Below are positions 36,929 to 46,004 of a stretch of 64,000 nucleotides of DNA, one piece after another. The stretch spans positions 39,379 to 103,378 of the forward strand of contig CAZPQN010000004.1 in NCBI GenBank assembly GCA_964588795.1, given 5' to 3'. Numbering within the stretch: position 1 is the stretch's first letter; the number at the start of each line of letters is the position of its first letter. The notes under the pieces were generated by a model, which was not told the origin of the DNA, searched no databases, and saw only the letters and a program-made list of their open reading frames with translations. The position numbers and the translations under genes were made by a program. Source of the DNA: CAZPQN01 sp964588795 (lineage in GTDB: Bacteria > Fidelibacterota > UBA2242).

Positions 36929-38085
36929 TACTTCACTCCAAAATATTTATGCAGGGCGGGCACCATGTCGGTTTTTTCCCACGTGAATTCCGCATCTTCC
37001 CGTCCGAAATGACCATAAGCCGCGGTCTTGAAATAGATCGGACGTTTCAAGGCTAAATGTTTGATGATCGCGGCCGGTTTTAGCGGAAAAATCGCCCGAA
37101 CCGCCTCCGCCAGTTTTTCCTCGCTGTACTTGCTCGTATTAAAGGTGTTGACATAGACGGAAATCGGTTCGGCGACACCGATCGAGTAGGCTAATTGCAC
37201 CTCGCACTTGTGCGCCAATCTGGCGGCGACGATATTCTTGGCAATATAACGCGCCATATAGGAAGCGGAACGGTCTACCTTGGAAGGATCTTTACCGGAA
37301 AATGCCCCGCCGCCATGCCGTCCCATGCCACCATAGGTGTCACAGATAATTTTCCGGCCGGTCACTCCCGAGTCGGCTTCTGGTCCGCCTACCGTGAAAA
37401 TGCCAGTAGCATTGATATAAAATTTGGTTTCCGGCGTAAGATAATCACCGCAAACCGGGACAATCACATGCTTGGTAATTTCGCTGACAATCTTCTCGTG
37501 GCTGATCTCGGGATTATGGTGCACCGCCACTACGACGCTAACCACTCGCTGGGGGCGGTCGTCTTCATACTCGATGGTCACCTGGGATTTGCCATCCGGA
37601 CGTACCCAAGGCAGAATACCTTTTTTGCGTACTTCGGCTAAACGCATCGTGATCTTGTTGGCCAAACTGATCGGCAACGGCATTAACTCTGGAGTTTCGT
37701 CACAGGCGAAGCCAAACATCAGCCCCTGGTCGCCGGCACCCTGTTCATGCTGACTCGTCTCGTCCACGCCGAGGGCAATATTTTCACTTTGCTCATGAAT
37801 TGAGGTAATCACCGAGCAGGCGCGGGCATCCAGTCCGTAATCCGGATTGGTATAGCCGATTTTCTGCAGGGTTTGGCGCACTATACCCGGAATATCAACA
37901 TACGCCTTGGTAGTAATTTCGCCGACTACCATGACCAGACCGGTGGTGGTCATCGTCTCACAAGCCACGCGGCTTTCGGGATCAACAGTTAATAATGTGT
38001 CAAGTATCGCATCGGAAACCTGGTCACAGATTTTATCTGGATGGCCTTCGGTGACCGACTCCGAGGTGAACAAATAACGTTGCAT
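36928..38085 (-). CDS. metK: S-adenosylmethionine synthetase
   Basis: 385 residues. It makes SAM from methionine and ATP. Motifs: 'FTSESVTEGHPDKICDQ' at the N-terminus, 'EQGAGDQGLMFGFACDET' (ATP site) at ~115, and 'GRHGGGAFSGKDPSKVDRSA' (P-loop-like) at ~260. AGGAG precedes the ATG. It is first in a run metK-ahcY-lipoprotein-barrel-lipoprotein-barrel, with a promoter at 38114-38144. The short leader has no room for a SAM riboswitch and shows no such fold. Confidence 0.97.
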   Translation of the reverse strand: MQRYLFTSESVTEGHPDKICDQVSDAILDTLLTVDPESRVACETMTTTGLVMVVGEITTKAYVDIPGIVRQTLQKIGYTNPDYGLDARACSVITSIHEQSENIALGVDETSQHEQGAGDQGLMFGFACDETPELMPLPISLANKITMRLAEVRKKGILPWVRPDGKSQVTIEYEDDRPQRVVSVVVAVHHNPEISHEKIVSEITKHVIVPVCGDYLTPETKFYINATGIFTVGGPEADSGVTGRKIICDTYGGMGRHGGGAFSGKDPSKVDRSASYMARYIAKNIVAARLAHKCEVQLAYSIGVAEPISVYVNTFNTSKYSEEKLAEAVRAIFPLKPAAIIKHLALKRPIYFKTAAYGHFGREDAEFTWEKTDMVPALHKYFGVK

Positions 38086-38113
38086 ACAATCGAACTCCTA
38101 AAATTTAATTGCC

Positions 38114-38144
38114 CAAACATAATGCATCGCCCGGATAAAATCAA
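38114..38144 (-). promoter_or_regulatory. Promoter of metK-ahcY, TTG-N20-TATGTTTG
   Basis: Minus-strand TTG (38144-38142), 20 nt, TATGTTTG (38121-38114), a full TAnnTTTG match. The upstream element lies within the last codons of the preceding nucleotidyltransferase gene. The leader to metK is about 25 nt. Confidence 0.6.
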
Positions 38145-39115
38145 CTCAATTCCTGATGGTAACGATCCCCTATGGTAATCGAACCTGTTGCCTGGCTGAT
38201 CCGGTTATGCGACCCCATCAGACTGCTTTTCAGGACGGAAGCAGTGATCAGATTATCTTCCCCGATGATGCTGTCCTCGAGCTGTGAATCAATGATCGTC
38301 GTGTGCGCCCCGACACTTACGTACGGCCCTATCACGGTGTTTTTTAACCGGGCGGTTGAGTGGATAAAAACCGGGGCAATCACCCGATTGGAGGGTTCGA
38401 CCTGTAACGGAGGGAGGTACTTTTCCAACAACAGGCGGTTGGTTTCCAGCAAGGTTTCCCGCGTGCCGCAGTCATAACAATGCGTAATGTCGAGCGGTCG
38501 AAAGGGCTCGCCGCGTTCCAGTAAAACCTGCAGGGCGTCAGTCAGCTGATATTCCTGTTTGGTGGTAATATTACGCTCGATTATATTGGCAATCGCGGAT
38601 TTCAAGCGGTTTCCGTGCTGGATTAGATACACCCCCGCGATGGCTAAATTACTGGGGGGGTCAATGGGTTTTTCCACCAGGCGCCTGATGTGGCCGTCAC
38701 CTAACTCGACCACTCCATAACGGCGCGGATCGGCAACCGGCATGACTCCAATGAGATTATCCGAACTTCGGATAAGCGCCGCAAAATCCAGATCAAGGAT
38801 CACATCCCCCAAAATTATCAGCACCTTTTCATCCCGCTCACTTAATCCAAAACCGACCGCATGCCCCAGCCCCCGCCGTTCCGGTTGGTCTACAAAACTA
38901 AAATTCAGGGCATAGTTCTGCCGGGAATAATCTCTGACCAGCGCTCCCAAATAATTAATGATGACGGTAACGTCGGTTATTCCCGCCTGCTGCAGACGAT
39001 CATAGATATGTCCAATGATCGGCTTGCCGGCCACGGGCAAAAGGACTTTCGGTTGAGTAAGGGTCAGCGGACGCAGACGTTCTCCGACACCGGCCGCCGG
39101 AATGATGGCTCTCAA
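38141..39115 (-). CDS. Sugar-phosphate nucleotidyltransferase with left-handed beta-helix tail
   Basis: 324 residues, starting with TTG at 39115 after AAGGA. The N-terminal nucleotidyltransferase fold has 'AIIPAAGVGERLRPLTLTQP' with the conserved Lys in 'PKVLLPVAGKPI', then 'IILGDVILDLD' (metal site) and 'PRRYGVVELG', 'VEKPIDPPSN'. This matches glucose-1-phosphate thymidylyltransferase and GlmU/ManC-like enzymes that join a sugar 1-phosphate to an NTP. The last ~90 residues carry hexapeptide-type repeats ('NTVIGPYVSVGAHTTIIDSQ'), as in the long RmlA/GlmU-type proteins. The sugar and nucleotide are not readable. It follows hprK by 15 nt, and may feed the polysaccharide locus. Confidence 0.82.
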   Translation of the reverse strand: MRAIIPAAGVGERLRPLTLTQPKVLLPVAGKPIIGHIYDRLQQAGITDVTVIINYLGALVRDYSRQNYALNFSFVDQPERRGLGHAVGFGLSERDEKVLIILGDVILDLDFAALIRSSDNLIGVMPVADPRRYGVVELGDGHIRRLVEKPIDPPSNLAIAGVYLIQHGNRLKSAIANIIERNITTKQEYQLTDALQVLLERGEPFRPLDITHCYDCGTRETLLETNRLLLEKYLPPLQVEPSNRVIAPVFIHSTARLKNTVIGPYVSVGAHTTIIDSQLEDSIIGEDNLITASVLKSSLMGSHNRISQATGSITIGDRYHQELS

Positions 39116-39130
39116 ACTTGATTTTCCTTC

Positions 39131-40114
39131 CTATTCGAAATCTTTCTTCAGATATTTCTGCAGTTCGTTGATCCGGGCTTTCAGGCGGATTTGATTCGCC
39201 AGGCGCTTTTCAAAATCGCGCGCGGCATTTTTTCCCATATATTTAAGGATGTGGTTCAATGCGATTACCTCCGCGATGACCGTGATGTTTTTCCCCGGAT
39301 AAATCGGTAGTTTGATGAGCGGTATATCCACATTCAGGATTTTAACGTACTCCTCGTGGGAGCCGATTCTTTCGTACTGCTTGACCTCATTCCAATCCTG
39401 CAGTTCGATCTGCACCTCGACCCGTTTTTGTTGCCGGATGGCCCGAATCCCAAAAATATGGCGGATATCCACGATGCCCAGTCCGCGCAACTCGATGTGA
39501 TGTTCCAGCATCTCCACACCGGTGCCGATAATCACATTGTCCGCCCGTCTGATAATTTTGATCACGTCGTCAGCGACGAGCCGGTGTCCGCGTTCGACTA
39601 AATCCAGGGCGATTTCGCTCTTGCCGATGCCGCTTCGCCCGGTCAAGAAAAGTCCGACTCCATAGACATCCACCAAACTACCGTGCATAATAGTGGTCGG
39701 GGCTAATTCCCAATCCAAATAATCTAACAGGTAAGCTACTAAGCGCGTAGTGGTAATGGGGGAACCCAGCAGAGCAATCCCGCAGTCCGCGGCCATCTCC
39801 AGAACACAGGCGGGCGGCTTGACTCCATGAGTGAAAATGATCAGCGGAACCTTAAAGGAAAATAACTTCCGGAAAATCCCGGCTATTTGCTCCTCGGTCA
39901 AAGTCTCGAGATATTTATTTTCGCCTTTACCGATCAATTGGATGCGGGTCGGATCGAAAGATTCCCAGAAACCGCAAATTTCCAGTCCCGGACGATTCAA
40001 CTTGGCGGAAGTAATCAGGCGTTCGTGACCAGTCCGGTGATTAAGACGCCGCAGACGCAATTTCACGCGGTTGTCGCGAAAAAAACGTTCGATAGTTAAG
40101 GGTTTGGGAATCAC
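39131..40114 (-). CDS. hprK: HPr kinase/phosphorylase
   Basis: 327 residues, starting with GTG that overlaps the hpf stop (GTGA). The N-terminal domain (1 to ~130) is the HprK_N type with 'THGVKPPACVLEMA'. The kinase domain has the P-loop 'LTGRSGIGKSE' at ~155, 'LVADDVIKI' after it and the family signature 'ELRGLGIVDIRHIFG'. In low-GC Gram-positives it phosphorylates Ser46 of HPr; in FCB bacteria the partner and role are less clear. No HPr gene is in the window. It sits in an xerC-hpf-hprK group. Confidence 0.93.
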   Translation of the reverse strand: MIPKPLTIERFFRDNRVKLRLRRLNHRTGHERLITSAKLNRPGLEICGFWESFDPTRIQLIGKGENKYLETLTEEQIAGIFRKLFSFKVPLIIFTHGVKPPACVLEMAADCGIALLGSPITTTRLVAYLLDYLDWELAPTTIMHGSLVDVYGVGLFLTGRSGIGKSEIALDLVERGHRLVADDVIKIIRRADNVIIGTGVEMLEHHIELRGLGIVDIRHIFGIRAIRQQKRVEVQIELQDWNEVKQYERIGSHEEYVKILNVDIPLIKLPIYPGKNITVIAEVIALNHILKYMGKNAARDFEKRLANQIRLKARINELQKYLKKDFE

Positions 40115-40398
40115 CGGTTGTACCTTTTTTCCTTGAATTTTTTCAATTGCCGTTCCAATTTGGAGACAGCCTGATCAATCGACTTGATCATATCGTCGCT
40201 GTTCACTTTGGTCAGCAGGTTCTTCCCAGCGACGCGCAAAGTAATTTCAACCTGCTCGCCGTCTTTGGCCTTCTCCAGAATAACCTTACATGAAGTGATC
40301 AGGTTCTCAAACAACTTGAGCTGTTGGAGTTCGCCTTCAACATGCTGTTTTACCCGATCGGAAGGTTCATAATGCCGGGCGGTAATTTCGATATTCAT
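40111..40398 (-). CDS. hpf: Ribosome hibernation-promoting factor, short form
   Basis: 95 residues, the short HPF/YfiA type without the long C-terminal dimerisation domain. Pattern 'MNIEITARHYEPSDRVKQHV' at the start, then 'VEITLRVAGKNLLTKVNSDDMIKSIDQA' in two recognisable halves, and a basic end (KFKEKRYNR). It binds the 30S decoding site and silences ribosomes in stationary phase. It has a strong AGGAGG site and overlaps both xerC (4 nt) and hprK (4 nt). Confidence 0.9.
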   Translation of the reverse strand: MNIEITARHYEPSDRVKQHVEGELQQLKLFENLITSCKVILEKAKDGEQVEITLRVAGKNLLTKVNSDDMIKSIDQAVSKLERQLKKFKEKRYNR

Positions 40399-41333
40399 CT
40401 GACCTCCTGTGTGATGTTTTTTTCGGCGTGGGGGTGCGCCTGGTGATAAATTTCCTTGATTTTACCAATCTGAATATGCGTATATAATTGCGTGGTAGAC
40501 AGACTATTATGTCCCAACAGATCTTTGACGGCGTTCAGGTCGGCACCATGGTCGAGCAGGTGTGACGCGAAGGAGTGTCTGAGAACATGCGGACTGAGAT
40601 GTTCCTGCTCGGAAACACTTTTCAGCAAAGCCGTAACCGATTTCTGAATCAGCGGTCGCGATACCCGGCTACCGCGGGCACTGATAAACAACGGGGCGTT
40701 CAGAGTCAGGTCACCAAAAAGCTGTTTGCGTGCAGAAAAGTAGTTTTCGAGGGCTTGGCGCGCTCGGTCACCAAAGGGAACGATGCGTTCCTTGGAACCT
40801 TTCCCGTAGACCCGGACAGTCTGCCGCGCAAAATTGACGTCTCCGATATTCAGCGCCAGTAATTCGCCCAGGCGCATTCCAGTACTGTAAAATAACTCCA
40901 ACACCGCTAGGTTGCGTTTCCCGGTAAAATTATCCTGCGCAGGTATCGTCATTACCCGGGCGATTTGATCTTCGGCCAGCACCACCGGGAGTCTTTTAGG
41001 CTGGCGGGGTGTTTTCACCCCGGCCGCCGGATTATGCTCAGTAAAAGCAAAGCGGGTGGTGTACTTGAAAAATGCCTTGAGAGAAGCCAGTTTACGTGCG
41101 ACCGAACTGATTGCCTGTCCCTTTTCCGTCAACATCCCTAAAAAATGGCGAATGGCTGTTTTATTGACCTCCCGGACATCCGGAGGCACCACGTTGGCAT
41201 ATTCGGCAAAAAACTGAAAAAACTGATCCAAATCCCGGCGATAGGCGGCGACCGTGTGCGCGGAGTAACCGCGTTCCTGCTTCAATGAACGCAGAAACCC
41301 GAGCATTATTTCGGAAACATTGACTTTATCCAT
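40395..41333 (-). CDS. xerC: Site-specific tyrosine recombinase XerC-like
   Basis: 312 residues from the ATG at 41333 (MDKVNVSEI), which overlaps rluD by 8 nt. The longer open frame to 41546 lies inside rluD and is Trp/Arg-rich noise. The N-terminal SAM-like core-binding domain (1 to ~95, 'RGYSAHTVAAYRRDLDQFF') and the catalytic domain show Arg in 'STGMRLGELLAL', the 'LSPHVLRHSFASHLL' H-x-x-R box, 'LLGHNSLSTTQLYTH' with the second His and the nucleophile Tyr. It resolves chromosome dimers at dif. The housekeeping neighbours argue against a phage integrase. XerC versus XerD is not decided. Confidence 0.9.
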   Translation of the reverse strand: MDKVNVSEIMLGFLRSLKQERGYSAHTVAAYRRDLDQFFQFFAEYANVVPPDVREVNKTAIRHFLGMLTEKGQAISSVARKLASLKAFFKYTTRFAFTEHNPAAGVKTPRQPKRLPVVLAEDQIARVMTIPAQDNFTGKRNLAVLELFYSTGMRLGELLALNIGDVNFARQTVRVYGKGSKERIVPFGDRARQALENYFSARKQLFGDLTLNAPLFISARGSRVSRPLIQKSVTALLKSVSEQEHLSPHVLRHSFASHLLDHGADLNAVKDLLGHNSLSTTQLYTHIQIGKIKEIYHQAHPHAEKNITQEVR

Positions 41334-42300
41334 GACTTTCCCGCAGGATGTTTTCCACCGCCACAAAATCCTCCGGCAAGGGCGCCCTGACCTCAATTTC
41401 CACATCCCGGAACGGATGCCGGAAACGAATCCGCCCGGCATGTAATAATTGCCGCCGCACCAGCCGAAAGACAGCCTCAATATGCGCCCGCTCAGCCTGG
41501 TTAAAATGCCCCCCCGACTTACCCCCGCCGTAAAGACGATCACCAACCACCGGATGGCCTATATAAGCCAGGTGCACGCGCGCCTGATGGGTACGCCCGG
41601 TTTCCAGGATCAATGCCACTTCTGCCATCAAATGGAAATCCTCTACCACACGGTAGCGGGTGCGCGCCGAACGGCCGGCCTGATGGACAATGTACTTTTG
41701 GCGATTGGCTGAACTGCGGCGCAGAGCCGCGTCAATTATCCCTTCTGATGGGTCGGGAAGTCCCCACACTATCGCGCGGTACTCTTTCTCGACCTTGCGC
41801 TCGGCAAACAGCGCACTGAGCCGCCAGTGGGCCGGATTGCTTTTTGCCACTATCAGCACTCCGGAAGTATCCTTGTCCAAACGATGTACCAGGCCGGGAC
41901 GATTGGGGCCGCCCACCGAACTCAGCTGGCGGGTATAATTTAGCAGACCGCTCACCAGCGTTCCCTGGGTATTGCCGGCACCGGGATGTACCACGAGCCC
42001 CGCCGGCTTGTTTACAATCAAGAGATATTCGTCCTCGAACAGAATGGTCAATGGCATTGGCTCCGGGGCAACTCCCGGCGCAGACGCAACCGGCAAAGTC
42101 ACTGAAATTCTGTCACCATTTCTGAGCCGGTAACCAGCCTTGACTTGCTGTTGGTTGACCCGGATCAGGCCATTTTTAATCAACGCGGCATAGAAACTCC
42201 GCGAATAGTCTGGCAGACGCTCCGTGACGAACTGGTCTAAACGCCGGCTTTCTTCCGCGCAAAATAAGAAATCGTGACTGCTGGCAGATTGATTCAGCAT
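41326..42300 (-). CDS. rluD: RluA-family pseudouridine synthase (RluD-like)
   Basis: 324 residues from the ATG at 42300; a TTG 21 nt upstream is also in frame. An S4 RNA-binding domain (about 20-80, 'RRLDQFVTERLPDYSRSF', 'GLIRVNQQQVKAGYRLRNGD') is followed by the catalytic domain with 'GLVHRLDKDTSGVLIVAKS', whose Asp is the nucleophile that isomerises uridine in 23S rRNA, and 'LETGRTHQARVHLAYIGHPVVGD'. Called RluD-like by the S4 domain and length. A 106-127-nt gap separates it from dksA upstream; it contains a weak TAGGTTTA box, so it may begin a new transcript (rluD-xerC-hpf-hprK-nucleotidyltransferase). Confidence 0.9.
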   Translation of the reverse strand: MLNQSASSHDFLFCAEESRRLDQFVTERLPDYSRSFYAALIKNGLIRVNQQQVKAGYRLRNGDRISVTLPVASAPGVAPEPMPLTILFEDEYLLIVNKPAGLVVHPGAGNTQGTLVSGLLNYTRQLSSVGGPNRPGLVHRLDKDTSGVLIVAKSNPAHWRLSALFAERKVEKEYRAIVWGLPDPSEGIIDAALRRSSANRQKYIVHQAGRSARTRYRVVEDFHLMAEVALILETGRTHQARVHLAYIGHPVVGDRLYGGGKSGGHFNQAERAHIEAVFRLVRRQLLHAGRIRFRHPFRDVEIEVRAPLPEDFVAVENILRESHG

Positions 42301-42427
42301 TCTAAAACTGCATATTGGCAAATTGTCAACGACCCAGTAAACCTATTTTATCGCCGTAGATTTTCAGAAAAATATTTTTTCCCTGATCCGGTGGCAATGA
42401 CTAACCGCCTGATTGGATTAGCGCATA

Positions 42428-42823
42428 CTACTTAGGTTTGTTCTTGCAGTTGACGCAATGCTGAGTATGCGGCACTTCCTCTAAGCGCTCCTTGGGAATC
42501 AACTCGCCACATTCGATGCAGATGCCATATTCGCCGCGTTGCAGACGCTCTAAAGCAGTATTGAGGAAAGTAAGGAATTTGTTCTCCCGGGCTAACCATA
42601 AAAAGGCCTTCTCCCGCTCCTGGGAGTCCGTCCCGACATCCGCCATGTGATAGGCATAAGCCGAATCCAAAGAGGTTGTATCCTGGTGGGTGACATCGTG
42701 GACCGTTGTTGATTCGAGGCGTTTGATGGCCTTGATCGTTTCGTCCCGTTTCCTGAGAATCAGGTTTTTGAAATATTCCAGATCCTCTTTACTCCAGGCT
42801 TTTTTAGTTTTCTTTCCGGCCAT
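42428..42823 (-). CDS. DksA/TraR-type zinc-finger protein
   Basis: 131 residues. An N-terminal coiled-coil ('KEDLEYFKNLILRKRDETIKAI') with Asp residues at the tip region ('HDVTHQDTTSLDSA') precedes a C4 zinc finger, 'CIECGELIPKERL' and 'HCVNCK'. DksA reaches into the RNA polymerase secondary channel and works with ppGpp; shorter relatives do so without it. GGGAG precedes the start. It lies 27 nt below ileS, the same order seen in many FCB genomes. Confidence 0.88.
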   Translation of the reverse strand: MAGKKTKKAWSKEDLEYFKNLILRKRDETIKAIKRLESTTVHDVTHQDTTSLDSAYAYHMADVGTDSQEREKAFLWLARENKFLTFLNTALERLQRGEYGICIECGELIPKERLEEVPHTQHCVNCKNKPK

Positions 42824-42850
42824 ATATGTACTCCCGTGATTGGTTCGAAT

Positions 42851-45800
42851 TTACTTAATCCGGCTCAAAGAAACACGGATTTTATTACCGCCAATGCTCA
42901 CTTCACCATTGTATTCACCAGCAGCGTACTCTGGTTCGATGGTCACCGCTAAGGTCTCATTTTTAAAATATGCGAGGTGGGTGGTCACTGCCTCGCGCAG
43001 GTCGTCCGGCGCGGTATAGGCGATGCGAATCCGGTCTTCGACGCGGAAATCGGCTTCCTTCCGCAGGGTCTGAACGTGCCGAATGAAATCCCGCACCAAG
43101 CCTTCCCGACGGAGTTCCGGAGTAATGGTCGTATCCAAGGCCACCGTTATGTCGTTATCCGTTACGACCGCCAGGCCGGCTTTTTCCTGACGCTCAAGAA
43201 TGAGGTCATCCCTGTTCAACACCACCACTTCATTATCGAGAGATAATTCGATTTCGCCCCGCTGGATGAATCGGGTGACAGTTTCCGGGGATAGCTGTTT
43301 TAAAGCTTCCTGGAGCCTCCCGATCCGCGCGCCCAATCTACGCCCTAATAGCGCTAAATTCGGTTTGATCTCGTATTGGATAAACTGGGTTTCATCACTC
43401 ACGAACTCGACATTTTTCAAATTCAGTTCTTCCAGGATCTGGGTCTGCAGGTCGGTTAATGCCTCGGGCAGAGTGGCGGCGGGAAGTTTGACCAGCAGGT
43501 TACGGAGTGGTTGGCGCACCTTGATATTGACCTTGTTGCGCGCCGCGCGACCGACGCTAACGATCCTGATAATGGTGTCAATTCTGTGCATCAGGTTTGT
43601 TTCAATAAGCTCGGGGTGAGGCTGAGGAAACTCACAAAGATGAATGCTCTCCGGAGCCGCAGGTTCCAAACCCCGCACTAAGTTCTGATAGATGGTCTCG
43701 GTGATAAAAGGCACCACCGGCGCCAGCACTAGGATTAGTCCCTTGAGGGCTTCGTATAAAACCTGATAAGCGCCCCATTTATCCATATCATCGCTGGCTT
43801 TCCAGAACCGCCGCCGACTGCGCCGGATGTACCAGTTGGAGAGCACCTCCAGGAAATCATCCACCGCTTTCATGACGCGGGCAACATTGTAATCAGCATA
43901 GTTTTCATCGGCGGTCTGCAGTAACTGATGCAGTCGCGCCAATAACCAGCGGTCTAACTCCGCCAGTTCATTATACTGGACCGGATGCTTTCCCGGCTCA
44001 AACTGATCCAGTTCGGCATAAGTCGCGAAAAAGGCGTAAGAATTCCATAGCGTGACCAGTTGTTTGCGGAAATCCTGGGCAATATGGTAGCCGAAGTTCA
44101 GGTTGGTGAACGGATTATGATCAGCGTACAGCCAGCGCATGACATCCACACCCATTTTTTCCGCCGCTTCATCGAACCAGATCGCGTTACCGGCGCTCTT
44201 ATGCATATCCTGACCACGCTCGTCCTTCACTAAAGCATGTCCGAGAATGGTTTTAAATGGTTCGCGGTTTTCCAGCACCGTGCTCATCGCCAGCAGAGAA
44301 TAAAACCAGTTGCGGAATTGTCCGGGCAGGGATTCACAGATGAATTCCGCCGGGAACCATTCCTGCCAGTACTGCCGGTCAGAGGTATAGTGGAGGGTCG
44401 AGTACGGTACGATTCCTGCATCCAGCCAGGGATTACCGACATCGGGGATCCGGCTGACCTGTGCTCCGCACTTTTCACAACGGATTTTGACAGCATCAAT
44501 CCAGGGACGATGCGGTGAATGACCGGCAAATTCCTTCCATCCCGCCACGGCGCGTTCCTGCAATTCGGTGCGACTGCCGACGACTGTCACGGCACCGCAA
44601 TTCGGACAGACGTAGATTGGCAAAGCCAAACCCCAGTAGCGTTTCTTCGAGATCATCCAGTCATGCATATTCTTCAGCCAATCGAGCTCGTGTTGCATCC
44701 CGTATTCGGGAATCCAGCGAATCCGGCGGGTAACATCCATCATCGCCGGGCGGACACCATCCATCGCAATGAACCATTCATCCACCAGGCGGAAAATTAA
44801 TTCCGTTCCATGCCGCCAGCAGACCGGATACCGGTGCTTGTAAGCATCCGCCCGGTATTTGACGCCTTTCTGTTCCAAATTTCGGATAATATCTTTGGCG
44901 ACAGTATCTACGTTACGCCCGCTTAACCAATCGAACCCAGCCATGTAATTGCCAAATTCATCCAGCGGAGCAATGACCGCTAACCCGAATTGCCGCCCCA
45001 GTTCATGGTCTTCCTGACCACAACCAGGAGCGATGTGCACAATCCCCGTGCCTTCAGCGGCGGAAATTTCTTCCCAGGGAATGACGACATGCCGGACCTG
45101 ATTTTGGGCCGGCAGTTCATCAAACGGCCCCTGGTAAGTCAAACCTAACAGACTCTTACCCAATACTCGTTCTTCGATCTGGTATGCTCCGGTCAAAACC
45201 TCGGCCTCGCGACCTTCCATAAGGTACAAAATATTATCTGCCTGCCGGACCTTCACATAGGTGAGCTCGGGGTGCACTGCCGCGGCAGTATTGGAGGTCA
45301 GGGTCCAGGGCGTCGTCGTCCAGACCAAAAGCGCTTCGCCCGGCCTTTCAATCAGTGGAAATTTCACCGTGACTCCGGTATGAGTCAGCTCTTTATAGCC
45401 TTCCGTGGCAATCTCGTGCTCCGAAAGCGCCGCCCCACAGCGCGTGCACCATGGCATGACGTCATGCCCCCGGTAGATCCATCCATTGGCATGGCATTTT
45501 TTTAAAAACAGCCAGATCGTATAATTGTTTTCATCGGACATGGTATAGTAGGAATTATCCCAGTCCATCCAATATCCCAATCGAATTGACTGCGCAGTCT
45601 GAATCTGCGAATATTTGCGGACACGCTCCTTGCACCGCTCGACAAATCGTTCTATTCCGTAACTCTCAATATCGCGCTTGGACTTGAACCCCAGCTCCTT
45701 TTCGACTTCCACTTCGACCCATAAGCCCTGACAGTCGAATCCGTTTTGATAACGGGTCTGAAATCCTTTCATCGCCCGGTATCGCTGGAAAATATCCTTG

Positions 45801-45991
45801 TAGGTGCGTCCCCAGGCGTGATGCACGCCCATTGGATTATTGGCCGTAATAGGACCATCAATGAACGACCAGCGGGGTCCGTCCAGATTCTTTTCGATCA
45901 GTTTCCGGAATATCCGGTTTTCTTCCCAAAACTTGAGAATGGCATGTTCCTGATTTACGAAATCAACTTCCGCCGAGACTTTCTTAATCAC
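42851..45991 (-). CDS. ileS: Isoleucyl-tRNA synthetase, with unusual signature motifs
   Basis: 1046 residues, GTG start at 45991. Class I synthetase with the IleRS/ValRS/LeuRS core: 'FDCQGLWVEVEVEKELG', editing-domain entry 'LLVWTTTPWTLTSNTAAAVHP', 'MPWCTRCGAALSEHEIA' and the C-terminal anticodon-binding helices ('WYIRRSRRRFW'). The position of the HIGH motif reads 'GVHHAWG', and that of KMSKS reads 'DMHKSAGN'. Both differ from the usual forms, more in the second. The overall layout (length, tail of ~250 residues with beta repeats) fits the eukaryote-like IleRS2 branch, often linked to mupirocin resistance; that last point is inference. It is in an mtnP-DUF2905-ileS-dksA run. Confidence 0.9.
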   Translation of the reverse strand: MIKKVSAEVDFVNQEHAILKFWEENRIFRKLIEKNLDGPRWSFIDGPITANNPMGVHHAWGRTYKDIFQRYRAMKGFQTRYQNGFDCQGLWVEVEVEKELGFKSKRDIESYGIERFVERCKERVRKYSQIQTAQSIRLGYWMDWDNSYYTMSDENNYTIWLFLKKCHANGWIYRGHDVMPWCTRCGAALSEHEIATEGYKELTHTGVTVKFPLIERPGEALLVWTTTPWTLTSNTAAAVHPELTYVKVRQADNILYLMEGREAEVLTGAYQIEERVLGKSLLGLTYQGPFDELPAQNQVRHVVIPWEEISAAEGTGIVHIAPGCGQEDHELGRQFGLAVIAPLDEFGNYMAGFDWLSGRNVDTVAKDIIRNLEQKGVKYRADAYKHRYPVCWRHGTELIFRLVDEWFIAMDGVRPAMMDVTRRIRWIPEYGMQHELDWLKNMHDWMISKKRYWGLALPIYVCPNCGAVTVVGSRTELQERAVAGWKEFAGHSPHRPWIDAVKIRCEKCGAQVSRIPDVGNPWLDAGIVPYSTLHYTSDRQYWQEWFPAEFICESLPGQFRNWFYSLLAMSTVLENREPFKTILGHALVKDERGQDMHKSAGNAIWFDEAAEKMGVDVMRWLYADHNPFTNLNFGYHIAQDFRKQLVTLWNSYAFFATYAELDQFEPGKHPVQYNELAELDRWLLARLHQLLQTADENYADYNVARVMKAVDDFLEVLSNWYIRRSRRRFWKASDDMDKWGAYQVLYEALKGLILVLAPVVPFITETIYQNLVRGLEPAAPESIHLCEFPQPHPELIETNLMHRIDTIIRIVSVGRAARNKVNIKVRQPLRNLLVKLPAATLPEALTDLQTQILEELNLKNVEFVSDETQFIQYEIKPNLALLGRRLGARIGRLQEALKQLSPETVTRFIQRGEIELSLDNEVVVLNRDDLILERQEKAGLAVVTDNDITVALDTTITPELRREGLVRDFIRHVQTLRKEADFRVEDRIRIAYTAPDDLREAVTTHLAYFKNETLAVTIEPEYAAGEYNGEVSIGGNKIRVSLSRIK

Positions 45992-46004
45992 CGCAACCTA
46001 TCTC

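Noticed and set aside
38086..38140. A SAM riboswitch before metK
   Set aside because: The leader is only about 25 nt after the promoter and contains no conserved riboswitch core; the gap is too short.
40395..41333. Phage or island integrase
   Set aside because: The tyrosine recombinase sits among rluD, hpf and hprK with overlapping ends, no att-like repeats and no mobile genes; a housekeeping XerC fits better.
42322..42427. Promoter or terminator in the gap between dksA-like gene and rluD
   Set aside because: There is an AT-rich near-palindrome (AAAAAATATTTTT) and a TAGGTTTA box, but no TTG at 20-21 nt and no GC stem; the evidence is too thin for a separate feature.
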